A DNA stretch of 64,000 nucleotides from Sphingobacterium athyrii (GTDB lineage Bacteria; Bacteroidota; Bacteroidia; Sphingobacteriales; Sphingobacteriaceae). Positions within the stretch are counted from its first letter, which is position 1, and every line of letters begins with the position of its first letter. Of the stretch, positions 44,394 to 54,249 are shown one piece after another. Where the stretch lies: NCBI RefSeq assembly GCF_003071065.1, contig NZ_QCXX01000002.1, forward strand, positions 620,001 to 684,000, written 5' to 3'. The notes beneath the pieces were generated by a model, which was not told the origin of the DNA, searched no databases, and was given only the letters and a program-made list of their open reading frames with translations. Made by a program: the position numbers and the translations under genes.

Positions 44394-46430
44394 ATGAGTT
44401 TAGAAAATCTTTATAGTTTGCGGAATAATTTCCTGGTAGTCGGACTCACAGGGAGAACAGGAGGGGGAGCGAATGATATATGTAAATTCTTACAAAGTGA
44501 AGAGAACCCTTTTATCAAGGGTAAGTTCACTATACCAGATAATTTGCACGTAAATGAAATTCAAAAATTTACCATCTGTCAAAATTTGTTAATTGATGAT
44601 TCCAATAAATGGCAAAAGTTTTCTGTAATTAAATATAGTGATGTTCTTTTGTTGTTTTTTTTTAAGGAGCTATATAGAGAGGTAAAAAACGATTTTGTCA
44701 ACTTGAGTTATGAGATTCTTCTTAATTCCTTTGTAAGGGTATATAATAATAAATCTGTTGTCACTAGACGATTAGGACAGGAGGAAAATACTGATCATAT
44801 AGTGAGAAATATATTCAACCTTTTTAAAAATAATAGAGAAACTCTAAACAGCGTGAGTATTCTTTTTCAACTGTTGTCTACAAAACCAGATTTTCAACAA
44901 TATAGAGACACAATCGAACATTTAGCTTATTTAAATAAGATATTTTTTGAATCCTTTTCTAATTTGACCAAAGAGATATATAGCCTTATTGATCAGATAG
45001 ATCCGATAGCTCGACAACTTTTCCTACAAGATATTGCACGTAACCTTAGATCTTGTGGAAAGGTATATTTTGAGGAACCACAACATATTAAAATAGAGCC
45101 TGAGTATATTTTCACTGTAGCTGTTGCGATTAATAACATAATAAAAATAAATCGTGCCCCTTCATCCCCAAATAGAATAGTTATTGATTCTCTAAAAAAC
45201 TCTTTAGAAATAAATTACTTCAGAGAAAGATATTCTGGTTTTTATTTAATCGCTTCTGCTAGAGATGAGCATGATGCAAATGAGTATTTAAAAAGGAAAA
45301 TTAATAAGATGGGATTTGAGGGGGATAATGCAGAAAATCAGTTCAAAAAAATAAAATTAATAGACGAAGCTCATTATCAAACGAAGGATTTTAAAATAGG
45401 TAAATTTACCACTCCAGATGTAGAAAACTGTATTCAAAAGGCTGATTATTATGTGTATTTTGGTAAAAAGTCTGATGTTGAGCAAGAGAAATATGATGCT
45501 AAGATTTTCTCATATTTAAGCTTGGAAATTCAACTTCTAAAGTTTTTAGCGCTGGTTCAGAAGCCAGGAATCGTTACACCATCAGCAATAGAACGTTCTA
45601 TGCAATTGGCATTTAGTTCTAAATATAATTCAGGCTGTATTTCGAGACAAGTCGGAGCTGTTGTTACTGATTCGAATTATTCCGTTAAATCTATTGGCTG
45701 GAATGAGGTGCCTCAAGGGCAAACACCTTGTTCTCTGCGAAGCTTAAAAGAACTAATAAATAATGAACGTGTGCAAGTTTACTCTGATTATGAAAAAAAT
45801 GGAGGGAACTATTCAGGCGTTTCTTTTAAAAATAAGGTAAATGAAACGCTAACTGAGATATATGGAGATACTAGTGAATTTTTTAACAATCTTAATGGAC
45901 ATAATTGTCCTTATTGTTTTAAGGACTTTCATAATTCTTTCGAAGGGAAAGAAAACCAAGTGCACACAAGATCATTACATGCTGAGGAGAATGCGATGTT
46001 ACAAATATCAAAATTTGGTGGACAACCACTAAATAAAGGGGTTCTCTTTACCACTGCCAGCCCATGTGAACTATGTTCGAAAAAAGCATTTCAATTGGGG
46101 ATTACAAAAATTTTTTATATTGATCCTTATCCAGGAATAGCCAGACAGCAAATTTTAAAAGCAGGAAATAGCCAGGAAAGCAACCCTAAACTATATATGT
46201 TTCAGGGAGCTGTTGGTAGGGGATATTTTAAATTGTATGAACCATATATGTCGATAAAAGACGAAACCTTTATTCGAACTAGGATTAAACCTAGAGTATC
46301 GGACGAAAAGAAATTTAAAGAGCTAAAGGAAGAATTAGTGAATAAATTTCCAGATTCTTCGAAAGTGAAAAGTATTTCTACCTATGAAGAAATGTTAGAT
46401 TTAATAAAAAAAGGATTGGAAAAGTCTTAG
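44394..46430 (+). CDS. Anti-phage dCTP/dCMP deaminase (AvcD-type, P-loop + deaminase)
   Basis: 678 residues. The N-terminus has a P-loop kinase-like motif (VVGLTGRTGGGAND, residues about 15-29). The C-terminal deaminase domain (about 395-640) shows SRQVGAVVTDSNYSVKSIGW, the catalytic HAEENAM (about 529-535) and SPCELCSKKAFQLGITKIFY with the zinc cysteines near 556-560. This fusion is the known architecture of anti-phage AvcD/dCTP deaminases, which deplete dCTP/dCMP upon infection. Here it heads a cluster with two TcmP proteins and a three-Cys-motif protein, 12 nt before the first, so operon organisation is likely. Confidence 0.88.
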   Translation: MSLENLYSLRNNFLVVGLTGRTGGGANDICKFLQSEENPFIKGKFTIPDNLHVNEIQKFTICQNLLIDDSNKWQKFSVIKYSDVLLLFFFKELYREVKNDFVNLSYEILLNSFVRVYNNKSVVTRRLGQEENTDHIVRNIFNLFKNNRETLNSVSILFQLLSTKPDFQQYRDTIEHLAYLNKIFFESFSNLTKEIYSLIDQIDPIARQLFLQDIARNLRSCGKVYFEEPQHIKIEPEYIFTVAVAINNIIKINRAPSSPNRIVIDSLKNSLEINYFRERYSGFYLIASARDEHDANEYLKRKINKMGFEGDNAENQFKKIKLIDEAHYQTKDFKIGKFTTPDVENCIQKADYYVYFGKKSDVEQEKYDAKIFSYLSLEIQLLKFLALVQKPGIVTPSAIERSMQLAFSSKYNSGCISRQVGAVVTDSNYSVKSIGWNEVPQGQTPCSLRSLKELINNERVQVYSDYEKNGGNYSGVSFKNKVNETLTEIYGDTSEFFNNLNGHNCPYCFKDFHNSFEGKENQVHTRSLHAEENAMLQISKFGGQPLNKGVLFTTASPCELCSKKAFQLGITKIFYIDPYPGIARQQILKAGNSQESNPKLYMFQGAVGRGYFKLYEPYMSIKDETFIRTRIKPRVSDEKKFKELKEELVNKFPDSSKVKSISTYEEMLDLIKKGLEKS

Positions 46431-46441
46431 TTGTTATTATC

Positions 46442-47284
46442 ATGAATAGTTTTGGCGGTAATTGGACCTATCAAAAAATTAAAATAATAGAGGACTACGC
46501 AAAAGCATATTTGCAGATCATGAAAAATAGGCCATATTGGAAATTGATGTATTTTGATGGCTTTGCTGGTTCTGGTGACATTAATATAGATGGTGCGCTA
46601 GATTCTAAAGTCATTGAAGGAGCCGCAAAAAAAATTGTCGCAATTAAGGAACCAAAGATATTCGATATATGCTATTTCGTTGAACTTGATAAGCAAAAAG
46701 CAAAAAATTTACAACAAAGTCTCCATCAGATAAGAAAAGCAGGAGTGTTTGTAGTAGAAGATGATTGTAATCGTAAGCTAAAAAATATGTCTCATTTTCT
46801 GAAATCAGAGAAGGGAAAAAATCATAAAGTATTAGCTTTTATTGACCCATGTGGGATGGAGGTTGATTGGGCATCTATTGAATGTTTGAAAGGACTCTCG
46901 ATTGATATGTGGATACTCATTCCCACAGGAATTGGGGTAAATCGTATGTTGACCAAAAATCATAAAATTTCAGAGGCATGGTGGGCCAAGCTTGAAGCAT
47001 TTTTTGGTATTTCTAGAGAAATATTGGATCATGATTTTTATACTTTTTATGAGGTTCCAACATTATTTGGTGATAATCAGAAAATTTTTAAAAAAAATAA
47101 TGGGATAAAAATGATTGAGCATATCTATTTACAAAGATTAAATGAAGTATTCGACTTTGTTTCCAAGCCATATATATTAAAAAATAAAAACAACTCAATA
47201 ATGTTTCATTTCGTATTAGCTTCTAATAATCAGGTTGCAATAAACATTGCTAATGATTTAGTCAAGAGGCTAAATTATTCATGA
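46442..47284 (+). CDS. tcmP: Three-Cys-motif partner protein TcmP, copy 1
   Basis: 280 residues. Opening WTYQKIKIIEDYAKAYLQIM, the YFDGFAGSGDI motif (about residues 37-47) and FIDPCGMEVDWASIECLKGL (about 137-156) are characteristic of TcmP. The two motifs resemble methyltransferase motifs I (FxGxG) and IV (D-P-x), suggesting a SAM-dependent nucleic-acid methyltransferase-like fold; that is inference. TcmP genes typically neighbour Gp37/Gp68-type three-Cys proteins, as here two genes downstream. Confidence 0.85.
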   Translation: MNSFGGNWTYQKIKIIEDYAKAYLQIMKNRPYWKLMYFDGFAGSGDINIDGALDSKVIEGAAKKIVAIKEPKIFDICYFVELDKQKAKNLQQSLHQIRKAGVFVVEDDCNRKLKNMSHFLKSEKGKNHKVLAFIDPCGMEVDWASIECLKGLSIDMWILIPTGIGVNRMLTKNHKISEAWWAKLEAFFGISREILDHDFYTFYEVPTLFGDNQKIFKKNNGIKMIEHIYLQRLNEVFDFVSKPYILKNKNNSIMFHFVLASNNQVAINIANDLVKRLNYS

Positions 47285-47338
47285 CCATGATCTATTTTCT
47301 GTTTACAGATAATTATATAGCAACTATAAAAATATAGA

Positions 47339-48469
47339 ATGAAGAAGAAGTCACAAAACAACCTTTTTGTACATTCAGCAGTTAAGATAGATCTACTCGG
47401 AAAATATTTAAGTAAATATTTCAGTATTATGAGTAATACACCTTATGTTGATATTGTTCACTACTATGATTTATTTAGCGGTCCCGGTATTTACGATAAT
47501 GGTGGAGAGGGAAGCCCTATGGTAGTGTTAGGTAAGCTAAAGGAGGTTTATTCGAGGGGAAAAGAAAGAAATGCGGACTTAAGTACTTATAGGTGTAATT
47601 TTAATGATATCGATCCTCGATTAATTGAAAAATTAAAGAATAATATAGAAGCGGCTAATATTCATTGCGCAGAAATAGGTAGTATTGCATTTAGTAGCAT
47701 TGATTATAAAATATTATGTGGAGAGTTGAGAGATACTTTGAAAAAAATGCCCAAAAATGAAAAAGCTTTTGTTTTTATAGATCCATATGGATATAAGGAG
47801 GTGCGTTTTAGTGAGATTAAAGATTTATTGACGGGGAAAAATTCCGAAGTATTGCTTTTCTTACCGACTCATTTCATGTTTCGTTTTAATGAGAATGGTA
47901 CTCCTGAAAGTTTACATAATTTTATTGATGATATTGTGCCTAAAGAGCAATGGCCCAAAAGTGAAACAGGCTTGGATTTTGTTGAAAATTTAAAAGAAGC
48001 ATTTCAAAAGAATCTTGGTAGCGATTATTTTGTGGATTCTTTTATTATTAGTAGAGAAAAAAATCAATTCTTTTGCTTATTTTTCTTTACTAGTCATATT
48101 TACGGTTTCGATAGAATGTTAGATACTAAATGGCAAATTGATGAGGAAGACGGTCGCGGTTGGAAATTTAATTCTAATTCTATAGACCTCTTTTCGGGAG
48201 TTACTAATGGTCCTAATATTTCTAAGTATGAGAAGATTCTCAAAGTTTTTTTGAAGGAAAAACGTTCAAATAAGGATTTATATCAATTTTCGTTACATAA
48301 TGGCTATTTACCTAGCCACACAGGACAGATATTGAAAAAATGTCAAGATGATGGAAATTTAATTGCAACTTTACCAGACGGTAGTAGGGCCAGAAAGTCA
48401 TCCTTTTATATTTCATGGGATAACTACAAAAATAATCAAAGCGAAAAGGCTTTTTTTAGATTAAAGTGA
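47339..48469 (+). CDS. tcmP: Three-Cys-motif partner protein TcmP, copy 2
   Basis: 376 residues, distantly related to the preceding TcmP. HSAVKIDLLGKYLSKYF, HYYDLFSGPGIYDNGGEGSP (motif I-like) and FVFIDPYGYKEVRFSEIKDL (motif IV-like DPYG) are visible. The C-terminal 90 residues look like a winged helix (KDLYQFSLHNGYLPSHTGQI). Two different TcmP proteins in one cluster suggests a heterodimer or two specificities. It ends 6 nt before the three-Cys gene. Confidence 0.82.
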   Translation: MKKKSQNNLFVHSAVKIDLLGKYLSKYFSIMSNTPYVDIVHYYDLFSGPGIYDNGGEGSPMVVLGKLKEVYSRGKERNADLSTYRCNFNDIDPRLIEKLKNNIEAANIHCAEIGSIAFSSIDYKILCGELRDTLKKMPKNEKAFVFIDPYGYKEVRFSEIKDLLTGKNSEVLLFLPTHFMFRFNENGTPESLHNFIDDIVPKEQWPKSETGLDFVENLKEAFQKNLGSDYFVDSFIISREKNQFFCLFFFTSHIYGFDRMLDTKWQIDEEDGRGWKFNSNSIDLFSGVTNGPNISKYEKILKVFLKEKRSNKDLYQFSLHNGYLPSHTGQILKKCQDDGNLIATLPDGSRARKSSFYISWDNYKNNQSEKAFFRLK

Positions 48470-48475
48470 AATAGT

Positions 48476-49213
48476 ATGAAAACTTCAAAAATTGAATGGA
48501 CTGAAGCGACTTGGAATCCTTCAACAGGTTGTAATAAAGTTACAGCTGGATGTAAACATTGTTATGCTGAGACAATGGCTAAACGGCTTAAAGCTATGGG
48601 AGCACCTGGCTACGAAAATGGCTTTGAATTTACTCTCATGCCTGAACGATTAGAAATGCCTTTGAAAATCAAGAGGCCAACCAAATTCTTTGTAAATTCG
48701 ATGAGTGATCTTTTTCATGAGGAAATGCCTTTTGAATTCTTGGATAGAGTTTTTGATGTAATACGTGCAACTCCTCATCATACATATCAAATTTTAACAA
48801 AAAGGGAAAAGATATTAGAGAGTTATTGTCAAACTAGGACGATCCCAGATAATGTTTGGCTTGGGGTTACTGTTGAATTCCAAAAAGCAAAAAAGAGAAT
48901 AGATATACTACGTGAAATTCCTGCAAAAATTCGATTTCTTTCAGTTGAACCACTATTAGAGGATTTAGGTGATCTAGATTTGAAAAATATACATTGGGTT
49001 ATCGTGGGAGGTGAGAGTGGTCCGAAAGCCAGACCAATGGCACCGCAATGGGCACTTAAAGTGATGAAGCAGTGTGATGATCAGAATGTTGCATTTTTCT
49101 TTAAGCAATGGGGGACTTGGGGAGATGATGGTGTTAGAAGAAGTAAAAAAGCAAATGGGCGTATTCTCGCAGGCAGAGAATGGAATGAAGAGCCTGAGTT
49201 AGAATTATTTTGA
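48476..49213 (+). CDS. Gp37/Gp68-like three-Cys-motif protein (DUF5131)
   Basis: 245 residues. The signature is near the N-terminus: KIEWTEATWNPSTGCNKVTA followed by GCKHCYAETMAKR, giving a three-cysteine cluster that resembles radical SAM iron-sulfur ligands. FFVNSMSDLFHEEMPFEF, TYQILTKREKIL and WVIVGGESGPKARPM complete the DUF5131 pattern. Known as a phage-borne family of unknown activity associated with TcmP. Placement suggests a base- or nucleotide-modifying complex. Confidence 0.88.
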   Translation: MKTSKIEWTEATWNPSTGCNKVTAGCKHCYAETMAKRLKAMGAPGYENGFEFTLMPERLEMPLKIKRPTKFFVNSMSDLFHEEMPFEFLDRVFDVIRATPHHTYQILTKREKILESYCQTRTIPDNVWLGVTVEFQKAKKRIDILREIPAKIRFLSVEPLLEDLGDLDLKNIHWVIVGGESGPKARPMAPQWALKVMKQCDDQNVAFFFKQWGTWGDDGVRRSKKANGRILAGREWNEEPELELF

Positions 49214-49405
49214 ATCTTTGAGAAATAATGGAATTAATAACTTTTATATATTGTACAATTATTGTTTTTTATATGTATCTATCTTACCAAGTACATATTT
49301 TATAGCTTAGCTTTAAGGGTTAGCTTTGCATTAGTTCGAAAATATTGATTGAGAAATCAAGATGTATTTTGAAATTTTCAAGTAATGATAGCGTATTATT
49401 TAAAA

Positions 49406-49440
49406 AAATCAGATTGCCAGAAGACAATCTGATTTCTTAA
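49406..49440. terminator. Bidirectional terminator between convergent defence operons
   Basis: AAATCAGATTG (49406-49416) pairs perfectly with CAATCTGATTT (49425-49435) over an 8-nt loop, with A-runs upstream and T-rich sequence downstream. It separates the plus-strand deaminase cluster from the minus-strand NACHT gene. Confidence 0.85.
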
Positions 49441-49443
49441 TAT

Positions 49444-52400
49444 TTATTTTAGGAGAGAAATTGCATCTTTAAAAGATAGTTTAGTAGATTTAGATTTTAG
49501 ATGACTATTATTTGATGTTTCAATTAGATCATTTACGTAGAATAATTTATGGTCCACGACCTTGCTATAATCTTGCAACAAAAGGTTATCTTTTATTTTT
49601 AACAATATTTGCTGTATTTCAATATAACCTTGCTCAGTATCACTGAGATTTGAAGTCAATCCAGTGATAAATTTTCTTGAGAGATTGAGATAGAATGAAT
49701 TTGAGTCAGATTGAGTATAAACCATGTTAAATAAACTTTCATATAAATTCAGTTCATTCAAAATTGTATAGTTACCTAAATCATTTGGAAAAGTACCACT
49801 TGAGTCGAGGTGAGTTGAAATTGTCTTTTCTAAAAACTTGGAATAATGTAAAAGTGCACCATTATAATTTAGGAAAAACAAGATATTTATTGCATCGTCT
49901 ACAAATGTAATCTCATCGGTTGCTAGATAATTTAAAGCGGCATCCAATATAAATTGATTATCAAGATTATATTTTTTGATTAGTTTAATACCATACCAGA
50001 ATTCAAATGTTTTTGGATCCTTACAATATGATTTTAAAAATTTCAATGGATCTTTTATTAAAAATAAATATTTTTCAAAAATATTATCTTGAAGAGCCAT
50101 TGATTGGTCATCAATGAGATATTCGCCAATTTTTTTATAACACTTACTTAACTCCTTATTAATCGCGTAGTTTATGTGATCAAGTTTTGCAAAATAGATC
50201 AAATCTCCATTGAGAATATTACTTGAAACCTTAGCTTTTATAACTTCTTCATCCCCAATTCTATTGAGGACATGATCAATAAATGAGTTTTCTTTATCAA
50301 ATGAATGACTAGATATGTTCCCGAATTCTAAAGCGTTTAAATAGAATTCTTTATTTTGTTGAATGTTATATTCCAGATCGAAATAAAGAACAATTTTTAA
50401 ATATCTATAATATTTGGTGGTGGTATACATTCCGGGGTCATTGGGATCTATACTTACGACATTTTTAAAATCAATTTTTGGAACAATAGATTTTGTCAAC
50501 GAATCAATCAATAATATATGTTCTTTTACAATTGTATAGATTTTTAAGGAACTATGCCCTAATGCGGTTTTAATTACAGATAGATAAAAGTATGGATCAT
50601 TAAAAAGATTTATAATTTTTTCCGACGATACTTCATTATAGCGTCTTAATGCCGTTTCAATTACTGTATGAATTGTATATTGAACCCCATGATAACCAAA
50701 TTCATCATACCATTTAAAAAAAAGTTTTTGAAACTCTGGATTGGAAAGTTCTACAACGTCGTGTTTTTTAAAATACAATTTGATCTCTTCTATTATTTCA
50801 TTTTTGCAAAATAATAGATTGAAATTATATAATTGAAATGCATTTCGTTTATCGATTAATAGTTGAATCTCAGCTTCCGTTTTAAGGGGAGAAGAAAATA
50901 TATATCCGGTCTTGACGAATTTATCTTCCAAATAAAACGCAAGATCAGTACTATGGTACGATAACCAATTTCTAAATGATTCAATGTTTTTTGGCGAAGT
51001 GAAAATCAATTCTCCCGTTTCGTAACTATTTACAATGGAATCGATTGCAGGTTTATTCAAAAAAGTACAAATCGAATACAAAACATTTGTGGAGAGGTGC
51101 TCTTTTTTTAATATATGAACAATTATTTCAGGAGTTATTTCTATTTCTACCAACAAATTTTGTAAAACAGGGTTATTCGTAATCCTATGGTCTCCTGCAA
51201 AGGCTATTTCAGTTAATTTTATAACATAGGAGTAATCTTCACTGAAAATTTTAGCTCTTTCAATAAGCTTATTATTGAAATTATCATAAAAGATACTTTT
51301 TGAATTTAAGCCATAATTATCGTCGAATAAAATACTTAATAACTTCAAATGTAATTCTCTGTCATTTGTGCTTAGAATCATATGTGCTATATGATGTTCT
51401 GTACCTCTTATTGTATTATCGCGAGCACTAAAGTAATACTTAACTTCTGAAATTAATAATTCATCGTCATTTTCAAAATCTTCTAAATCGCTATAGATAG
51501 ATATTATTTGATGTGCAATATCTCTGTTTCCGGAATTTTTTGTCAGTTGTAAAACTTCAAGTAGGAAGCCAGGATCTTCTTTATGTAGGTTTTGACTTTT
51601 TATTGATCTCAATATTTCAGCCTGGATAGGTCTTTCTTCATTTGTGAGTATTTTTAAAAATTCCTCTTTAACAATATTTTTTTCTTCATCTAATAGAGAT
51701 TTATGAGATAAAACCTCTAAAGCAGAAACTCTAGGTCTGTTTTGATTATTTCTACTTCTTATTTCTTTGATTAGAAAATCAAATCCAGCGAATTTAGCTA
51801 AATGATTTAATGGAATTTTTCCATTATGAGAAATCCAAAAAGTTTTATTTATACAGATATCTTTAAAATAACTTTCAAAAATTTCATTTTGTAAAGCTGG
51901 ATTTATTCGATTGCTATCGGCAAAAAATAATATTTCAATTTCATAATCGAATAACCATTTCTTTAAAATGTCTAATTTTTCTCCTTCTAAAATATTCAGT
52001 AAAAATGTGGTGGTATTAAACAAACTTGGCTTTATTCTATATATCGAATCAGCACTTATAAATTTAATTATTTCATCATCACTCAAAGACGAGATATATT
52101 GTGCTGCAAAATATTCTTGATAATTTTTATGAATAAAGACATAACTGTCAGTACTTTGTAACTTGGTTATAAACGGCAGCTCTTGAAAGATTTCAATTCC
52201 ATTATTACCCAATAATTTTAATAAATCTTCTTCCTCAATTGCATTTTGTTGCATTAATTCATTTGTTACAGCAACTTGTTGAAGAGCAGAAGTCATCAGT
52301 GCCTTAGGAATTGAAAATCTCTTGATTAACTTTAGACGGGCATTTTCAATTTGTTCATTTAAAAATAATTCCCATGAATCCTTTTGTGAATCTGGAAATT

Positions 52401-53034
52401 TACCATTTTGAGCATAATAAGAAGCAAATAAGTCTAGATTAAATGGGGTTTGTAACAAAGTAAAATATTGCTCTACCTCTTTGTGAGGTATTTCTAACTT
52501 GAATTTTTCTTTAAGAATTTGGTCTATTTGATAATATGAGAGATTTTTTAAATAAGCGATTTCAAATTTTGAAATATTAATCAAATACTTCTGATAAATA
52601 TTAGTTCTACAGCTTATCAAAAACTTTAATTTAAGCTTTGAGTACTTAGACATAAAATTCTCCAGTTCAGATATAAAATCTTGGATATTTCCAATTTCAT
52701 CTAATCCGTCAAATATAAAAATAACAGAAGGCATTTTCTTCCAGCCATCAAATTGAATAATATCATCAATTGTTGATGTTTGTCGAAAGTTCTTTACATT
52801 GACAAAAAGGGGAACAAGTTTGTTGACATTCTTTTCTTCCCATAATATTTTAAACAGATGTTTTAATTCAGTTGTCTTTCCGATACCCGGGTTACCCAAA
52901 AGCAGGATCCTATCATGACTATATACAAGATCAAGAAGTGTTAATCTTTCTTTAGATTCATCAAACAACGAAAAAGTATTACTTTCTTTTGTGGATGTTT
53001 CAATATATCTAAGTTCGTAATATTCGGATTTCAT
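49444..53034 (-). CDS. NACHT-domain NTPase (STAND) with long repeat C-terminus
   Basis: 1196 residues. The NTPase starts almost at the N-terminus: P-loop LLGNPGIGKTTEL (47-57), Walker B SVIFIFDGLDEIGN (about 103-116) and FLISCRTNIYQKYL as sensor. The remaining about 850 residues are helical and repetitive, as in HEAT/TPR-like ligand-binding regions of STAND proteins. No effector domain is fused, so the effector probably acts in trans: the phosphoesterase gene overlaps by one base (TAATG), indicating translational coupling. STAND NTPases of this type are often anti-phage sensors. Confidence 0.85.
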   Translation of the reverse strand: MKSEYYELRYIETSTKESNTFSLFDESKERLTLLDLVYSHDRILLLGNPGIGKTTELKHLFKILWEEKNVNKLVPLFVNVKNFRQTSTIDDIIQFDGWKKMPSVIFIFDGLDEIGNIQDFISELENFMSKYSKLKLKFLISCRTNIYQKYLINISKFEIAYLKNLSYYQIDQILKEKFKLEIPHKEVEQYFTLLQTPFNLDLFASYYAQNGKFPDSQKDSWELFLNEQIENARLKLIKRFSIPKALMTSALQQVAVTNELMQQNAIEEEDLLKLLGNNGIEIFQELPFITKLQSTDSYVFIHKNYQEYFAAQYISSLSDDEIIKFISADSIYRIKPSLFNTTTFLLNILEGEKLDILKKWLFDYEIEILFFADSNRINPALQNEIFESYFKDICINKTFWISHNGKIPLNHLAKFAGFDFLIKEIRSRNNQNRPRVSALEVLSHKSLLDEEKNIVKEEFLKILTNEERPIQAEILRSIKSQNLHKEDPGFLLEVLQLTKNSGNRDIAHQIISIYSDLEDFENDDELLISEVKYYFSARDNTIRGTEHHIAHMILSTNDRELHLKLLSILFDDNYGLNSKSIFYDNFNNKLIERAKIFSEDYSYVIKLTEIAFAGDHRITNNPVLQNLLVEIEITPEIIVHILKKEHLSTNVLYSICTFLNKPAIDSIVNSYETGELIFTSPKNIESFRNWLSYHSTDLAFYLEDKFVKTGYIFSSPLKTEAEIQLLIDKRNAFQLYNFNLLFCKNEIIEEIKLYFKKHDVVELSNPEFQKLFFKWYDEFGYHGVQYTIHTVIETALRRYNEVSSEKIINLFNDPYFYLSVIKTALGHSSLKIYTIVKEHILLIDSLTKSIVPKIDFKNVVSIDPNDPGMYTTTKYYRYLKIVLYFDLEYNIQQNKEFYLNALEFGNISSHSFDKENSFIDHVLNRIGDEEVIKAKVSSNILNGDLIYFAKLDHINYAINKELSKCYKKIGEYLIDDQSMALQDNIFEKYLFLIKDPLKFLKSYCKDPKTFEFWYGIKLIKKYNLDNQFILDAALNYLATDEITFVDDAINILFFLNYNGALLHYSKFLEKTISTHLDSSGTFPNDLGNYTILNELNLYESLFNMVYTQSDSNSFYLNLSRKFITGLTSNLSDTEQGYIEIQQILLKIKDNLLLQDYSKVVDHKLFYVNDLIETSNNSHLKSKSTKLSFKDAISLLK

Positions 53035-54161
53035 TATTTAACGTCTTTTATATAATTTTCCATTATTTGATCTTCTAAATTTCCATCCTCACTAGTTTCA
53101 GAATTATTCACTTCTGTTATAAATGGAGTGAAGCCTAATGGATGTTTTGAAACATCCCTACCGTCTTTTGGTGCTATTTCACCATCGTTGGTAAAACAAA
53201 ATTGAAAGGGGAGATATTTATAATATAGTATTTCTTCGAGGCAGGCTTCCTGAAAATTTATAGTTATAATATGAAAGCCAGGTTGCCATTTACTTTCGGG
53301 TTCTTTAGGTTTATTTAGTGCAGAGCGTGCCATAATCCCAAAACATCCCCCGGAGGAGGAAATCAGCCGTCTTAATTGGTGATGATGTTTATCTCCAAAT
53401 AAATGTAGGTGGTAATCTTTGTGTGTAAGAATAGCTTGAATATCTTCTTTTTCAGCGTAACTTTCTATTGGATGATGAGTCATAACAATATTCATAGTAG
53501 TCCCTGCAAGAAGATTTAAGGCATCATTTAATTGTTTATATCCAAAATATAAGCCATTACCAAAATATGCTTGCAATTCGCAAGTACTACATCGCCAACT
53601 GTCATTTATTAGTGCAAAACCAACTTTAATATCCTTGTTTACTTCGTAAATGTATGTGGATTGATTTCTTGTAAATTGATATGTAGTTCCAATACTTTCT
53701 TTATGGAACCTTTTTTCGAAATCTTTGAATTGTTTAATTCGATAGCTAAATTTTTCGTGTGAATCTAACCGAATGTCTTTAAGAATTGAATTTATATCAC
53801 CATCTGCTTCAATTTTTTTTAGTTTTTTTTCATCTACCCATTTTATCTCATTCTCATCAATATCGTGATTTCCTGGAATGAAAAGAAAATTTGCATTATT
53901 TAATTTTAAATGATTCTTAATGGGAGTAATGAATTCATCTTCAAAAATTTCATAGGGATCAGTTTTGCCTTTAAACTTTTCAATTTTAAACAAAGAATGT
54001 CCACCTTGGTCAACAAGATCTCCTGTAATTGCAATAATATCAATAGGGTCCTGATCATGTTCCTCTTTAAGAGTTTTCAATAAGGCTTTTATATAATCGG
54101 TTTCAAATACATCGAAATTACTTTCAGATAAGTGAATGTCCGAGATATGTACTATTCTCAT
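53034..54161 (-). CDS. Calcineurin-like metallophosphoesterase, NACHT partner
   Basis: 375 residues with all metal-binding motifs: MRIVHISDIHLSES (DxH), IDIIAITGDLVDQGG (GDxxD), FLFIPGNHDID (GNHD), VMTHHPIESYA and the LFGDKHHHQ near the end (GxxH). It stops at the NACHT start (shared base), and is first in the pair. Possible activities are nuclease or cyclic-nucleotide/phosphodiester cleavage triggered by the NACHT sensor. The family is broad, so substrate is unknown. Confidence 0.85.
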   Translation of the reverse strand: MRIVHISDIHLSESNFDVFETDYIKALLKTLKEEHDQDPIDIIAITGDLVDQGGHSLFKIEKFKGKTDPYEIFEDEFITPIKNHLKLNNANFLFIPGNHDIDENEIKWVDEKKLKKIEADGDINSILKDIRLDSHEKFSYRIKQFKDFEKRFHKESIGTTYQFTRNQSTYIYEVNKDIKVGFALINDSWRCSTCELQAYFGNGLYFGYKQLNDALNLLAGTTMNIVMTHHPIESYAEKEDIQAILTHKDYHLHLFGDKHHHQLRRLISSSGGCFGIMARSALNKPKEPESKWQPGFHIITINFQEACLEEILYYKYLPFQFCFTNDGEIAPKDGRDVSKHPLGFTPFITEVNNSETSEDGNLEDQIMENYIKDVK

Positions 54162-54249
54162 TTAAGGGCTACTATGTTTTTATTAGAATTTGAAAGCTGG
54201 CTATGAATTTTTATTTATATCCTTTCAATATTAAGTGTAAATATAACAA

